Source of the DNA: Archaeoglobus sp. JdFR-27
GTDB lineage: Archaea > Halobacteriota > Archaeoglobi > Archaeoglobales > Archaeoglobaceae
Assembly (NCBI GenBank): GCA_002011235.1
Contig: MTMO01000003.1
Coordinates: 1 to 64,000, forward strand
Reading direction: 5' to 3'
DNA: 64,000 nucleotides
This document shows, piece after piece, positions 52,567 through 62,277 of this stretch. The stretch's first letter is position 1. Every line of letters starts with the position of its first letter. The position numbers were made by a program, and so were the translations under genes. The notes beneath the pieces were generated by a model that did not search any database, was not told the origin of the DNA, and worked only from the letters and a program-made list of their open reading frames with translations.

Positions 52567-52739
52567 AAACTTCACCTGCCTGAAATTTATTGTTGAAGTA
52601 ATTAAAAGATTCGCATCGAGGAATTTATGAAAAATTAGTATATTGTATATCAAAAGTTATGAAAATAAATCCAAATACACAATAGACATAACAGAAAATC
52701 TTAAAAGCAAACAAGACAATATACCTAATACTACCTCAA

Positions 52740-52813
52740 GCCCGGGTAGCTCAGTCTGGGAGAGCGTTCGGCTGAAGACCGAATAGTCGCCGGTTCAAAT
52801 CCGGCTCCGGGCA
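52740..52813 (+). tRNA. tRNA-Phe (anticodon GAA)
   Basis: The acceptor arm GCCCGGG (52740-52746) pairs with TCCGGGC (52806-52812), discriminator A at 52813. D arm GCTC...GAGC, anticodon stem TTCGG with CCGAA, loop CTGAAGA giving anticodon GAA, and T arm GCCGG-TTCAAAT-CCGGC. No intron. CCA is not encoded. A TATA-like stretch lies upstream. Confidence 0.97.
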
Positions 52814-52947
52814 TAAAGGAGAAAGTATAGAGCCGTTTTGGCTTTCTTCTCTTTTTTGAAAATTGTATTTGAAAAATAAAAACTTTTCGGCAGTTTTTTT
52901 TATTTCAATAATCATAAAATTATAAAAATACGAAAGATGCTTGAACC

Positions 52948-53306
52948 TCATTTAGTTTCCAACTCACGGCTTAGCTCGCTTAACAAACTTTTGACTGATG
53001 GTTCTTCGACATCCAAGGAAGTGATACCTTGTGGTACCCTGTTAAATTCAGGTTGAAACTTCTTTGAACTTGATGGACTTGAAATACCTGTATCTTTCCA
53101 GTCCTCTTGCTGATAGAGAGTAGACGATTCTCCCCTTGAAGACTTTCTTTTTCAGTAGGTCACTCTTCCAATAGTGCGAGAGATGGGTTGCGAGGGTGCT
53201 GAACTTCACAAAGGGGAGAAATTCCTTCGTATATTTCTTTTGCTGTTGCCCCTCCTGCTTTGGCAAGAAACCCCAAAACCTGAAATTTTCGAAAGTATCT
53301 CCTCAT
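52948..53306 (-). pseudogene. frameshifted winged-helix regulator gene
   Basis: The minus strand holds three overlapping pieces of one small protein in three frames. A start with GGAGGA upstream gives MRRYFRKFQVLGFLAKAGG and TAKEIYEGISPL. A shift near 53215 continues FSTLATHLSHYWKSDLLKK, then GRIVYSLSARGLERYRYFK. A second shift leads to NRVPQGITSLDVEEPSVK and LLSELSRELETK before the stop at 52948. The middle piece is winged-helix-like. The TATA box (ATTATATAAA) is about 30 nt upstream of the start. Likely a recently inactivated archaeal regulator, unless these are sequencing errors. Confidence 0.5.
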
Positions 53307-53478
53307 TCCTCCATAAAATGATTCAGCTTTTATATAATTCTTCCCGTATTCTCTCTACAAACTTACACTTATAAATTTTTATTTCGGCAATAGCCGGTCT
53401 CAAAGTAAAAATTCTTGTGAAAAAATTCGACATTTAATATAAGTGAGCAGGTTAAAGAGCAACAAAATAAAAAACAGG

Positions 53479-53649
53479 CTAAGGTCTGAGAGTAACCTCC
53501 TTCTTCCTCCCAATCAAAATCTTAACGTCCTCTATACCATCAACTACTACGAATTCTCCCTTTTCAAGCTCAATTTTTGCCAGCTCTTCAACGTCTTTTA
53601 ATTTTCCAGCTTTCTTAGCCATAATATCAGTAACTTTGAGATTTCTCAC
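53479..53649 (-). CDS. possible small protein
   Basis: A 56-aa frame from a GTG (a shorter ATG start is at 53622) with GGAAAGAT just upstream. It reads MAKKAGKLKDVEELAKIELE from that ATG and ends ILIGRKKEVTLRP. Upstream, in another frame, YPWNWRCRVLDVKE is protein-like, so this may instead be the tail of a decayed gene. Weak evidence. Confidence 0.3.
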   Translation of the reverse strand: MRNLKVTDIMAKKAGKLKDVEELAKIELEKGEFVVVDGIEDVKILIGRKKEVTLRP

Positions 53650-53806
53650 ATCTTTCCTTCACATCAAGCACTCTACACCTCCAGTTCCAAGGATAAAAAT
53701 ATTTCAGATTTTTCTTCTCTGAAGTTTAGGTTCTTTGTAAAATTCTCACGAACAAAAAATCTGCAACGATGTAAAGGTTAAAAATCGAGTTGCCAATTTT
53801 ACGAAA

Positions 53807-54940
53807 ATGGAGAAATGTGTTGTTGTTCACTATGGCGAGATAGGTTTAAAGGGGAAGAACAGGGATTTCTTCGAGCGGAAGCTGGTGGAAAACATAAAAA
53901 GAATCACAAAATCAAAGGCAAAACGGAAATTTGGAAGAATAGAAGTTAAGTATGTAAATGGATTCGAGGAGAGGCTAAAAAAGATCCCAGGAATAAGGTA
54001 TTTTGGCGTTGGATTTAAAACGGAACTGGACTTGGAAAGTATAAAGGAGGTTACGCTACAAGTACTGCCAGATTCATTTAAAACTTTCAAGGTTAGTGCC
54101 TCAAGAAGTAACAAAAACTTCTCTCTAAACTCAATGGAAATTAACAAAGAAGTTGGTAGTTTCATTGCTGAAAAAACAGGAAAGAAAGTGGATTTAGGCA
54201 ATCCTGATGTTACCGTGTGGATTGAGGTATGTGAAAAGGAAGCTTACGTTTACTCAACTAGGATGGAGGGAATAGGCGGATTGCCGATTGGTACTGCAGG
54301 CAAAGTAATCTCGCTCGTTTCTGGTGGTATCGACAGTCCAGTAGCGAGTTTCATGGCCATGAAGAGAGGTTGTGAGGTTGTAATGCTTCATTTCTTCAAC
54401 AGAACCCTGCATTCCCCCCAAGTGAGAAAAAAAATTTACAGACTGGCCGAGATACTTTCTGAGTACCAAGGAGACATGAGGCTCTACATGGTACCTTTCG
54501 AGGAAATACAAATGGAGATTATACGCACAGTGCCTGCAAAGCTTAGAATGATCATTTATAGGCGAAGCATGATGAGAATGGCAAACACGATCGCAGAAAG
54601 GGAGAATGCTAAGGCGATCGTAACCGGCGATAACCTATCACAGGTTGCAAGCCAGACGCTCGAGAACCTAAACGTGATATTTTCCGTCTCAAAGCTTGCT
54701 GTACTGTCTCCGCTCATCGGTTTTGACAAGGAAGAGATAGTTAACCTTGCCAAAAAAATCGGAACATACGAGACATCCATTTTACCATACGAAGACTGCT
54801 GTTCATTGATGATTGCAAAACATCCAGAGACGAAAGCGAGGAAGGAAATTGTTGAGGAATTTGAGAGATTTGAAGGATTCAACCTTGTTGAACTTGAAAA
54901 AAGTGTTATTGGAAAGGCAGAGATCACAGAAATCGATTAG
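53807..54940 (+). CDS. thiI: tRNA 4-thiouridine synthase
   Basis: 377 aa. It puts sulfur on U8 of tRNA and is related to thiamine-thiazole biosynthesis. A ferredoxin-like N-domain and THUMP domain (about 60-165) precede the PP-loop ATP pyrophosphatase motif [20 protein letters not shown] (about 168-187) and [17 protein letters not shown], where the Cys pair is the sulfur-carrying site. There is no rhodanese domain, so persulfide must come from elsewhere, which is normal in archaea. Single gene. Confidence 0.94.
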   Translation: MEKCVVVHYGEIGLKGKNRDFFERKLVENIKRITKSKAKRKFGRIEVKYVNGFEERLKKIPGIRYFGVGFKTELDLESIKEVTLQVLPDSFKTFKVSASRSNKNFSLNSMEINKEVGSFIAEKTGKKVDLGNPDVTVWIEVCEKEAYVYSTRMEGIGGLPIGTAGKVISLVSGGIDSPVASFMAMKRGCEVVMLHFFNRTLHSPQVRKKIYRLAEILSEYQGDMRLYMVPFEEIQMEIIRTVPAKLRMIIYRRSMMRMANTIAERENAKAIVTGDNLSQVASQTLENLNVIFSVSKLAVLSPLIGFDKEEIVNLAKKIGTYETSILPYEDCCSLMIAKHPETKARKEIVEEFERFEGFNLVELEKSVIGKAEITEID

Positions 54941-55180
54941 TTTTATATTAAAACGAATTCATTTGGTTGTCGGTGATCACACTTTTTTAACTTGGATCAA
55001 AGCTTATTTCAAATTGGCTAGTTAATAGTTACACCTCCAATCCTTCAGCCCATAATTCAATAATTCAATTTATTCTTAAAATTTATAAAATAAGTCATTT
55101 TAATATCAATTTTTAATTTCTTTTAAATTTCTGCAAAAAAAATAAGTATTTCGAAATCTTTAATGAAAATTGGTGATGGT

Positions 55181-56506
55181 ATGTACAAACCCACAAGAAG
55201 GGATTTTCTAAAGTTGTTAGGTGTTGGTGCCGCTTGGGCATTGTTAGGATGTGCACAACCACAAAAACCCGTTGCAACCCCAAAACCCACTCCAACACCA
55301 ACTCCGACACCGCCAAAAGATTTAAAGATCGGAATAATATCCTTTAGGGCCGGACCTGCTGCAGCCTTCGGTGTACCTGCCCACAACACCCTAGACTATC
55401 TGGCAGAGCAGGTAAACGCGGCTGGCGGTATTGCCGGGGCTAAGGTGAAGGTAATACATGAAGATCAGGGTCTCAGCCCCTCAGATACAGTAGAAAAAGC
55501 GAAGAAGCTATGCTTGCAAGATAAGGTTGACGTCGTAACCGGCATCCCTGGAACAAATCACAGCCTTGCTGTCGCTCCAGTCTGTGATGAGAACAACACG
55601 TTTTTCCTACAGTGTCAGGCAAGAGCGGAATATGGCACATGGAAGGATCCTGAGGATCCATCTAAGGGTGTTTTTGACTGGGTGTTCCACACGGCAAATT
55701 CTACCACCTCCCATGCTGTGCAGGCGGCATACATGGTTAAAGAGCTATTTCCTGAAACCAAAGTTATAGCCCAAATCCATCAGGACTACGCTTATGGATA
55801 TGACAACTACAATTACTTTACTGCTGCAATCAAAAAATTGATGCCTGAAGCGGAACTTCTCGATCCACTTTATCCAAAGATTTTCTCTCCAGATTACACC
55901 CCTTACGTTTCAGAACTTGTCGATGCAAAACCAGACTTCATATTCACGAGCCTATGGGGAACCGACTTTACCAGATTCGTAGACCAGCTCATTCCCTACA
56001 AGCTTCTGAAGGGGACAGGTGGCAACACCATACTCGAAGGATACTGGGATTTCTATCCAGCAATAGGCAGAGATATTCCAGTTTATGGACATCCGCAGCC
56101 ATTCAACCAGGGCTCAATAGAATACGAAGAATACCGCAATATCCTTACCTGGTATAAGAAAAAGTACGGTAACTTGGAGATGGGGGCAGTCGCAGACATA
56201 ATCTCGGCGTTCTACACCTTTAAAGCTGCGGTAGAAAAAGCATATGACGAGAAAGGGGCATTTCCAACTAGAGATGAAATCAGAGATGCGATGGAGAATT
56301 TAGGGAAGGTTCCTACACCTTATGGGGAAGGCATTATGAGAAAGGAGGACCACAGAGTGCTCTGGACAGTTGAGTGCGGTGTACTTGTTGAAGATACCAA
56401 AGGATACGGTCTGCCATATCTTTACAAGCCGAAAATAAAACTCGAACCATCAAAACACGAGCCTCCAGCCTTCATGAAAGGTACAGACTGGATTGCAAAG
56501 TGGTAA
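55181..56506 (+). CDS. livJ: Tat-secreted lipoprotein, branched-chain-type amino acid binding protein
   Basis: 441 aa from the ATG at 55181, preceded by GGTGAT; a frame from 55163 is longer but less likely. A twin-arginine motif TRRDFLK (about 5-11) and a lipobox LLGC (about 23-26) are followed by a Pro/Thr linker of about 20 residues. The type I periplasmic binding fold starts at LKIGIISFRAGPAAA and includes ANSTTSHAVQAAYMVKELFP. Binding of a branched-chain amino acid, urea-like or small amide ligand is typical; the ligand is not readable. First gene of the liv operon. Confidence 0.9.
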   Translation: MYKPTRRDFLKLLGVGAAWALLGCAQPQKPVATPKPTPTPTPTPPKDLKIGIISFRAGPAAAFGVPAHNTLDYLAEQVNAAGGIAGAKVKVIHEDQGLSPSDTVEKAKKLCLQDKVDVVTGIPGTNHSLAVAPVCDENNTFFLQCQARAEYGTWKDPEDPSKGVFDWVFHTANSTTSHAVQAAYMVKELFPETKVIAQIHQDYAYGYDNYNYFTAAIKKLMPEAELLDPLYPKIFSPDYTPYVSELVDAKPDFIFTSLWGTDFTRFVDQLIPYKLLKGTGGNTILEGYWDFYPAIGRDIPVYGHPQPFNQGSIEYEEYRNILTWYKKKYGNLEMGAVADIISAFYTFKAAVEKAYDEKGAFPTRDEIRDAMENLGKVPTPYGEGIMRKEDHRVLWTVECGVLVEDTKGYGLPYLYKPKIKLEPSKHEPPAFMKGTDWIAKW

Positions 56507-56517
56507 ACTGAGACAAA

Positions 56518-57396
56518 GTGGTCGGGATGATCCCTCAAATTATAAATGGTTTAATTTTTGCCTCTATTTTATTTTTGGTTGCAACAGGCTTAACGATAAT
56601 ATGGGGGATTTTGAGAGTCGTTAACTTTGCCCACGGAAGCTTTTACCTTATGGGTGTCTTCATAGCCTACTCAATCACACGTTTTTCAACAGAACCTGCC
56701 TTACACCTTGCAGCACCCTTCATAGCGGGAGCTATTGCCGGAATCGTCGGGATCGCTTTCGAGAGAGGGTTGTTAAAGAACGTTTACGGCAGAGGGGAGC
56801 TCTTTGAGTTGCTGCTAACTTACGGTATGATATTCGTCTTTATGGATGTCTTCAGAATCATCTGGGGAAGCATGCCCATTTCGGATCCAACGATCACATT
56901 TAAACTCGGCATAATATCCTTGGGATGGGCAGTCGTTCCGCTTTACAACATCTATTTGATAGTCATCGCCGCCATCCTTGCTGCACTGCTGTGGTTTCTT
57001 CTCATCAGAACGAAGGTTGGGATGATTATAAGGGCCACCTCCTTCGATCCAGAAGTCACGAGTGCTTTCGGTGTAAACGTTAACTGGGTCTACGCCTTAA
57101 CTTTCTTTCTCGGCTGCTTCCTCGCTGGGTTTGCGGGTGGACTAATGCTTCCTATCACAGGTGCTTGGATCGGACTTGATGTTGACATGCTCATACTCGC
57201 TCTCGTTGTGTTGGTTGTAGGAGGAATGGGTAGCATAAAAGGAGCCCTTGTCGCCTCACTCCTAATCGGATTGGTTAGATCATTTGGAATCTCTATGTTT
57301 CCAGCAATAGAGCTTGCAATCGTTTATCTGATTATGGTTATCGTTCTTATTGTAAAACCAAGCGGTTTGTTCGGAGGTGTAGAGGTTGAAGGATAG
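56518..57396 (+). CDS. livH: ABC transporter permease LivH type
   Basis: 292 aa, about eight membrane segments. The start GTG or the ATG three codons later is plausible. TGLTIIWGILRVVNFAHGSFY is the standard LivH opening, and GLIRATSFDPEVTSAFGVN-like sequence (here IIRATSFDPEVTSAFGVN) is the coupling loop facing the ATPase. It ends with the family motif IVLIVKPSGLFG. It starts 11 nt after livJ and overlaps livM by 11 nt. Together with LivM it forms the membrane channel. Confidence 0.92.
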   Translation: MVGMIPQIINGLIFASILFLVATGLTIIWGILRVVNFAHGSFYLMGVFIAYSITRFSTEPALHLAAPFIAGAIAGIVGIAFERGLLKNVYGRGELFELLLTYGMIFVFMDVFRIIWGSMPISDPTITFKLGIISLGWAVVPLYNIYLIVIAAILAALLWFLLIRTKVGMIIRATSFDPEVTSAFGVNVNWVYALTFFLGCFLAGFAGGLMLPITGAWIGLDVDMLILALVVLVVGGMGSIKGALVASLLIGLVRSFGISMFPAIELAIVYLIMVIVLIVKPSGLFGGVEVEG

Positions 57397-58315
57397 AAAA
57401 ATCTTCCTCTACATCCCACTTGTCATAGTACTCTTCATAATTCCTTTTGGAGGAGAATACGTAACTTACCTTACTGGGCTTGCATTGGTATTCGGAATTG
57501 CAGCACTCTCACTAAATGTTCTTCTCGGCTATACTGGGCTCCTATCCTTTGGTCATGCCCTCTTCTTTGGATGTGGTGCATACAGCGCGGGCTTGCTTAT
57601 AAAGCACTTCAACATCACCTCACTTGAGATTCTGCTTCCTGTAAGCATTGCAGCTTCTGTTGGCCTTGCCGTGCTTGTGGGTCTGATCTGTGTAAGGCAT
57701 ACGAGAATTTATTTTACCATGCTTACGATTGCAATAAGTCAGCTCTTTTACGCCCTTACCCACAAACTAAGGCCGATAACGGGAGGCGATGATGGGATAA
57801 GGATTTACTCGGTACACATCTTCGGACATGAAGTGGCCTCGATTACCGAATTCTACTACTACATTCTCGCCACGTTTTTTGTCAGCCTTTTCTGCTTAAG
57901 AATCATACTCCGATCCCCATTTGGCCTTACCCTTCAAGCCATAAGAGATAGTGAACTTAGGGCAAGATTTGCAGGGGTATCTATTATGACTTACAGACTT
58001 GCAGCCTTTACAACTTCCGGTCTTTTTGCTGGAATTGCCGGAGCGATGTACGCTTTATTTTTAGGACAGATATCCCCAGATGATGTCCTGAGCGTAATGC
58101 GATCTGGAGAGTTCGTTGCCATGACTCTGCTTGGCGGTTACACTTCCTTTATAGGACCAATAGTTGGGTCATTCTTATTCACCTACCTCAAAGCAATAAT
58201 TTCATCCGCAGCTCTTTACTGGTACCTTGTTTTTGGAATTCTGATAGTCTCAATCGTGATATTTGTTCCAACAGGTTTAATGGGCGAAATCGAGAAAAGA
58301 TGGAGGATCGGTTAA
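57386..58315 (+). CDS. livM: ABC transporter permease LivM type
   Basis: 309 aa. TTG start at 57386 with GGAGGTGTAGAGG upstream, overlapping livH by 11 nt. About nine membrane segments. NVLLGYTGLLSFGHALFFG is the LivM signature, ATLLGGYTSFIGPIVGSF-like sequence (here MTLLGGYTSFIGPIVG) the substrate path loop, and the EAA-like coupling loop is QAIRDSELRARFAGV. Partner of LivH. It overlaps livG by 16 nt. Confidence 0.93.
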   Translation: MKDRKIFLYIPLVIVLFIIPFGGEYVTYLTGLALVFGIAALSLNVLLGYTGLLSFGHALFFGCGAYSAGLLIKHFNITSLEILLPVSIAASVGLAVLVGLICVRHTRIYFTMLTIAISQLFYALTHKLRPITGGDDGIRIYSVHIFGHEVASITEFYYYILATFFVSLFCLRIILRSPFGLTLQAIRDSELRARFAGVSIMTYRLAAFTTSGLFAGIAGAMYALFLGQISPDDVLSVMRSGEFVAMTLLGGYTSFIGPIVGSFLFTYLKAIISSAALYWYLVFGILIVSIVIFVPTGLMGEIEKRWRIG

Positions 58316-59046
58316 TGGAGCTGTTAAAAACCGAGAACCTCAAAAAGTATTTTGGAGAAGTTCATGCCGTGGATGGAGTAAGCATAAGTGTGGAAAATGG
58401 CGAAATTATCTCAATAGTCGGGCCAAACGGAAGCGGAAAGACAACACTCGTTAATCTCGTATCAGGCGGTCTAAAACCCGATTCTGGAAAGGTTTTCTTT
58501 GAGGGGAAAGATATCACAAATTTTACCGTTCACAAAAGGGTAAAGATCGGTATCGGAAGGAGTTTTCAGATACCCGCAATTTACGAGAATCTCACGACGT
58601 TGGACAGTGTTCTGGTTTCAATCTTTTCACATGAGGGGATTTCCAATATATTCTACAGAACCAAAGACAAATTCGATGGGGCGAGAGAGGAAGCCATAAA
58701 ACTCCTAGAGATTCTCAACATACCCGTAAAACTCGTCAGTGAGCTGCCACATGGCCAGAGAAAGCTTCTCGATGTCGCCATGGTACTTTCCCTCAAACCT
58801 AAGCTGATACTCCTTGATGAGCCCACGGCTGGGATAAGTTTAGAAGAAAGGGATGAGGTTATGCAGACGATAGTAGGTTTTATCGAAGAGCAGAATATCG
58901 CCGCTGTAATAGTCGAGCACGATATGGAGGTTGTAGGGGAGTACTCAGACAGAATAGTTGTTATGCATGAAGGTAAAGTTCTAAAAGAGGGTGGAAAAGA
59001 GATTCTGGAAGATGAGGAGGTTAGGAGGATTCTGATAGGTGATTAG
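58300..59046 (+). CDS. livG: ABC transporter ATPase LivG type
   Basis: 248 aa. Walker A GPNGSGKTT (about 41-49), Q-loop near IGIGRSFQIP, signature LPHGQRKLLD, Walker B LILLDEP, and H-loop HDMEV. The signature LPHGQ in place of LSGGQ is seen in Liv ATPases. It starts at an ATG (58300) overlapping livM; an ATG at 58315 is an alternative. It drives uptake through LivHM. Confidence 0.94.
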   Translation: MEDRLMELLKTENLKKYFGEVHAVDGVSISVENGEIISIVGPNGSGKTTLVNLVSGGLKPDSGKVFFEGKDITNFTVHKRVKIGIGRSFQIPAIYENLTTLDSVLVSIFSHEGISNIFYRTKDKFDGAREEAIKLLEILNIPVKLVSELPHGQRKLLDVAMVLSLKPKLILLDEPTAGISLEERDEVMQTIVGFIEEQNIAAVIVEHDMEVVGEYSDRIVVMHEGKVLKEGGKEILEDEEVRRILIGD

Positions 59047-59689
59047 TGTGCTTAAAGTTGAAAATGTTAGTGTTAACATAGCAAAGATTCAAGTTCTGCG
59101 CAATGTTTCTATTGAGGTTGAAGAGGGAAAGATCGTATGCCTAATAGGACCTAACGGTGCTGGAAAAACCACGACGTTAAAGGGTATCATGGGTCTTTTG
59201 AAGGTCGTGTCTGGAAAAATCATTTTTAAGGGGGAAAACATTACCACGATGCCTCCACATGAGAGGGCGAAGCTTGGAATTGGCTACGCTCCAGAAGATA
59301 GGAGACTTTACCCAGATTTCACAGTATGGGAAAACATAACCTTCCCAGCTAAAATACTCGGCATCAGCGACGAGGAGATTACAGAGAGGGTCTTCAAAAT
59401 CTTCCCGGAGCTGAAAGATCAGACCCACAGACTTGCCTACACACTCAGTGGTGGTCAGCAAAAAATGGTGGCTGTAGCGAGAGCGCTTGCAACCAGCCCG
59501 TCACTCGTTCTGCTTGATGAACCATTAGAGGGTTTAGCCCCAATCGTTCGATCGAGGTTTGCAAATGGGATAGAGGAGATGAAGAACGAAGGCATATCTG
59601 TTCTTCTTGCAGAGTCGAACATCTCTCATGTCAAGAGCTTTGCAGACGTCGTTTACAGGATAAAAAGAGGGGAGATAGTTGAAGCATGA
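59039..59689 (+). CDS. livF: ABC transporter ATPase LivF type
   Basis: 216 aa, GTG start overlapping livG by 8 nt. Walker A GPNGAGKTT, signature LSGGQQKM, Walker B LVLLDEP, and D-loop LEGLAP are all intact. Slightly shorter than the usual 235 aa, with an early C-terminus after the RIKRGEIV motif. It is the second ATPase of the Liv transporter. The five-gene set livJ-H-M-G-F from 55181 to 59689 is complete. Confidence 0.94.
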   Translation: MISVLKVENVSVNIAKIQVLRNVSIEVEEGKIVCLIGPNGAGKTTTLKGIMGLLKVVSGKIIFKGENITTMPPHERAKLGIGYAPEDRRLYPDFTVWENITFPAKILGISDEEITERVFKIFPELKDQTHRLAYTLSGGQQKMVAVARALATSPSLVLLDEPLEGLAPIVRSRFANGIEEMKNEGISVLLAESNISHVKSFADVVYRIKRGEIVEA

Positions 59690-59848
59690 TAAACAATAAA
59701 CATTTACAACAAATACCTCTCCACATCAAGAAAGCCTGAGAATAAGAAACAAGTAATCTTGAAAAAAACGCTGTTGAATCTTGTTCAATTTAAAAATCAA
59801 TTAAAACTAGAATTATTAATTATTAATAAAAAATTGAAAAATAAATTA

Positions 59849-61297
59849 CTAAACGTCTGCAGAACCGATGAAGCAGCCTGGATCCATTCCTTTAAGATCT
59901 CCGAAATACCCATATGCCCTTGCTCTGCAACCGCCACAAATATACCTGAAATTACAATCTTTGCATGCATAATCTAAGCTATCTCTGTCCCTCAAAGACT
60001 CAAGTACGCTATTTTCCTGCCATATTTTCAGAAATCCCTCCCGATAGTTTCCAACTATGAGAGGGATGAAAACACACGGTGTGACGTCTCCATTCGGCTG
60101 GATCCCGCAATAAAGCCTTCCTGCGCCACAACCGCCAAGGAAGTCTGAAAGTACGAGGGCACTATCTGAGGGCATGCAAACGTCTGCAAAGTGAGTGGGA
60201 GTTATCTTCTCACCCCTCCTTTGAAGAACCTTCTCAACTGCCACAACAGCAAAAAGGGGTGAGGTAGAAAGAACTTGAAGATGGCTTTTCTGTAGAGCGT
60301 CATAGAGAAACTCGAGGAGCCATTTTCTCTCCTCTACACTCAGATCGAGTTTTGTAATCTCCTTTCCTCTTCCAGTAGGGATAAAATTGAAAACTACAAG
60401 TCTATAAACGCCAAGATCCTCAGCAAGCGATATGATCTCTGGTATTTCTGAAATATTGAGTTTCGTTGCTGTCGTTGCAATGCATGTTTGAATTCCAACC
60501 CTCACACAATTCTTTATTCCATCTAAGGCTCTGTCAAAAGCCCCTTCGATACCTCTAAAGTTATCGTGGGTTTTAGGACTTGCAGCATCCAAGCTTACCT
60601 CCACATAACACACACCAACTTTTTTTAGTCTCTCTGCAACCTCTGGAGTGATTAGGGTGCCATTCGTTGCTATACTTACGTGGAAACCGAGGTTTGAGGC
60701 GAATTCAGCCACTTTCCAGAAGTCTCTGTGGAGGAGAGGTTCTCCTCCTGAGAAAGATATCGCTACAACCCCAGCGTCATCTAGTTGTTTTACCAACTTA
60801 AGTTTCTCAGCAAGTGAGAGTTCATATTCAGTCTTCCCTGCATTGGCATAGCAATGCTTGCAGCGAAGATTACATTTTCTAGTGAAATTCCAAACTACAA
60901 GAAAGGGGGCATAGAGTTTCTGAGGAACTGTAATCCCGTATTTTGCAATCCCGGCAACAACGTTTGCAACTCCTCTCCGATAGTATGGATCTTTCAATCC
61001 CTCCCTAAGCAGATTCTCGTCGATGTCGAACTTCTCCGCTGCTTTCGCAATCAGTTCGGTAATTCCCTTTGCATAAATCTTTTCTTTAATTCCCGAGGGT
61101 TCATCAATACCACAATAAATGGAGAGAATTTTTTCAAGTCTTTTAGGAGTCGAGATCTTTGAAATTAGATTTTTAGCAACCGGATTTTCAAATAACTTCT
61201 TAAGATAGTAGATTACTTCATGAATTTTTGCTGTTTCGTCAATTTTAGGGAGAGAAACATCAGACCCTCGGATATGGTTTTGCATATCCGTCACCAA
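59849..61297 (-). CDS. radical SAM/SPASM-domain protein
   Basis: 482 aa. The N-terminal ~125 residues are a helical region with no known domain. The radical SAM [4Fe-4S] motif CNLRCKHC is near residue 140, followed by SFSGGEPLLHRDF. The C-terminal SPASM-like domain has Cys clusters in GGCGAGRLYCGIQPNGDVTP, ACKDCNFRYICGGC and GCF. This layout is used by peptide-maturating enzymes and by AhbC/AhbD-type heme enzymes. No precursor peptide gene is recognised nearby. A role in peptide or cofactor modification is possible; substrate unknown. Convergent with livF. Confidence 0.9.
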   Translation of the reverse strand: MVTDMQNHIRGSDVSLPKIDETAKIHEVIYYLKKLFENPVAKNLISKISTPKRLEKILSIYCGIDEPSGIKEKIYAKGITELIAKAAEKFDIDENLLREGLKDPYYRRGVANVVAGIAKYGITVPQKLYAPFLVVWNFTRKCNLRCKHCYANAGKTEYELSLAEKLKLVKQLDDAGVVAISFSGGEPLLHRDFWKVAEFASNLGFHVSIATNGTLITPEVAERLKKVGVCYVEVSLDAASPKTHDNFRGIEGAFDRALDGIKNCVRVGIQTCIATTATKLNISEIPEIISLAEDLGVYRLVVFNFIPTGRGKEITKLDLSVEERKWLLEFLYDALQKSHLQVLSTSPLFAVVAVEKVLQRRGEKITPTHFADVCMPSDSALVLSDFLGGCGAGRLYCGIQPNGDVTPCVFIPLIVGNYREGFLKIWQENSVLESLRDRDSLDYACKDCNFRYICGGCRARAYGYFGDLKGMDPGCFIGSADV

Positions 61298-61422
61298 ATA
61301 TATTTGTTTCCCAGAGTATATATATCTTTTCTAAATATTTTTCAAGTTAAAACAAAATATAATTTTCAACTATTAATACAAAAATTAATTATTATTTTCA
61401 AATTAAGTTAAACTGTTTCAAA

Positions 61423-62187
61423 TTACTCAACGAAGGTTTCGAGTTCAATTGGTGCATCTGCAAACTCCTTTAGGTATTCAAATTCTGTAATGTGGATTTT
61501 TGGAGATAACACAACCAAAACATGCATTGGCGGGCCAAATTCAAACTCCTTTAGATTTTTCAGCTTATCACATTTCACCACACAATCCTCTGAGCCTGCT
61601 CTTGCAATACCAACCGCAAAAAGATCTAGCATTTCTCTATTCGATTTCTCCAGAATTGAAATAGCTTCGCCTATCCTCATCGGCTCAGGATGGAGATCGA
61701 GAAAAAGTAGAGTGTGAGCATTCATAATTTGATTCGTTTTTACCGTTTCAGCAGGAAAGGATGAGACCACCCCATAAGGATAGCTTATCGTTGCCGACTT
61801 TCCAAATCGATAGTTATGGAGTCCCGTTATGCCACATACCGCACTGACAATACTTGAGGAGTGAATTATCTTGGTTTCAACTCCATATTGCTTAGCTTGA
61901 ACCCTTATCGCTGCATGCGTCGTAGCAATCATGGGATCTCCAGGAATTAGGAGGGCGATATCAATTTCCTTTGCTTTTCTGACGATTTCTATGCTGTTTT
62001 CTTCCAGATCACTTCTTTCTAAAATTCTTACTTCTTTTCCCAATAATTTGCTTAATCTATCCACATCGGTCGCCGGTTTTGAAGTATAGAACTCTACATA
62101 AACCTCATCTGCATTTTTTGCCGCTTCTAAGCCCCTCAAACTTATATCCATTTCATTCCATATTCCGGTGCCAATGAAAATGAGCAT
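61423..62187 (-). CDS. dph5: diphthine synthase
   Basis: 254 aa. It methylates the 3-amino-3-carboxypropyl group on the EF-2 histidine using SAM. The MLIFIGTGIWNEMDISLRGL start, IALLIPGDPMIATTHAAI (about 76-93), and GLHNYRFGKSATISYPYG are family hallmarks of the tetrapyrrole methylase fold. The last residues, FADAPIELETFVE, are a little longer than in some members. Isolated gene, divergent from the DRG gene. Confidence 0.94.
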   Translation of the reverse strand: MLIFIGTGIWNEMDISLRGLEAAKNADEVYVEFYTSKPATDVDRLSKLLGKEVRILERSDLEENSIEIVRKAKEIDIALLIPGDPMIATTHAAIRVQAKQYGVETKIIHSSSIVSAVCGITGLHNYRFGKSATISYPYGVVSSFPAETVKTNQIMNAHTLLFLDLHPEPMRIGEAISILEKSNREMLDLFAVGIARAGSEDCVVKCDKLKNLKEFEFGPPMHVLVVLSPKIHITEFEYLKEFADAPIELETFVE

Positions 62188-62277
62188 GAACGAAATTGGA
62201 TGCTGAGATTTTAAGGGTTAGGGTGGGCTAAGCATGAGTTGAAAAAACTTTTTTACCATTCTTCTTACTTCCGTTGG

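Noticed and set aside
52751-52951. Minus-strand open frame over the tRNA-Phe gene
   Set aside because: It is an antisense reading of the tRNA-Phe gene and flanking AT-rich sequence.
53048-53266. The 72-codon winged-helix fragment as an intact gene
   Set aside because: Its start lacks a proper N-terminus, and continuous protein sequence lies upstream and downstream in other frames, so it is part of a frameshifted gene.
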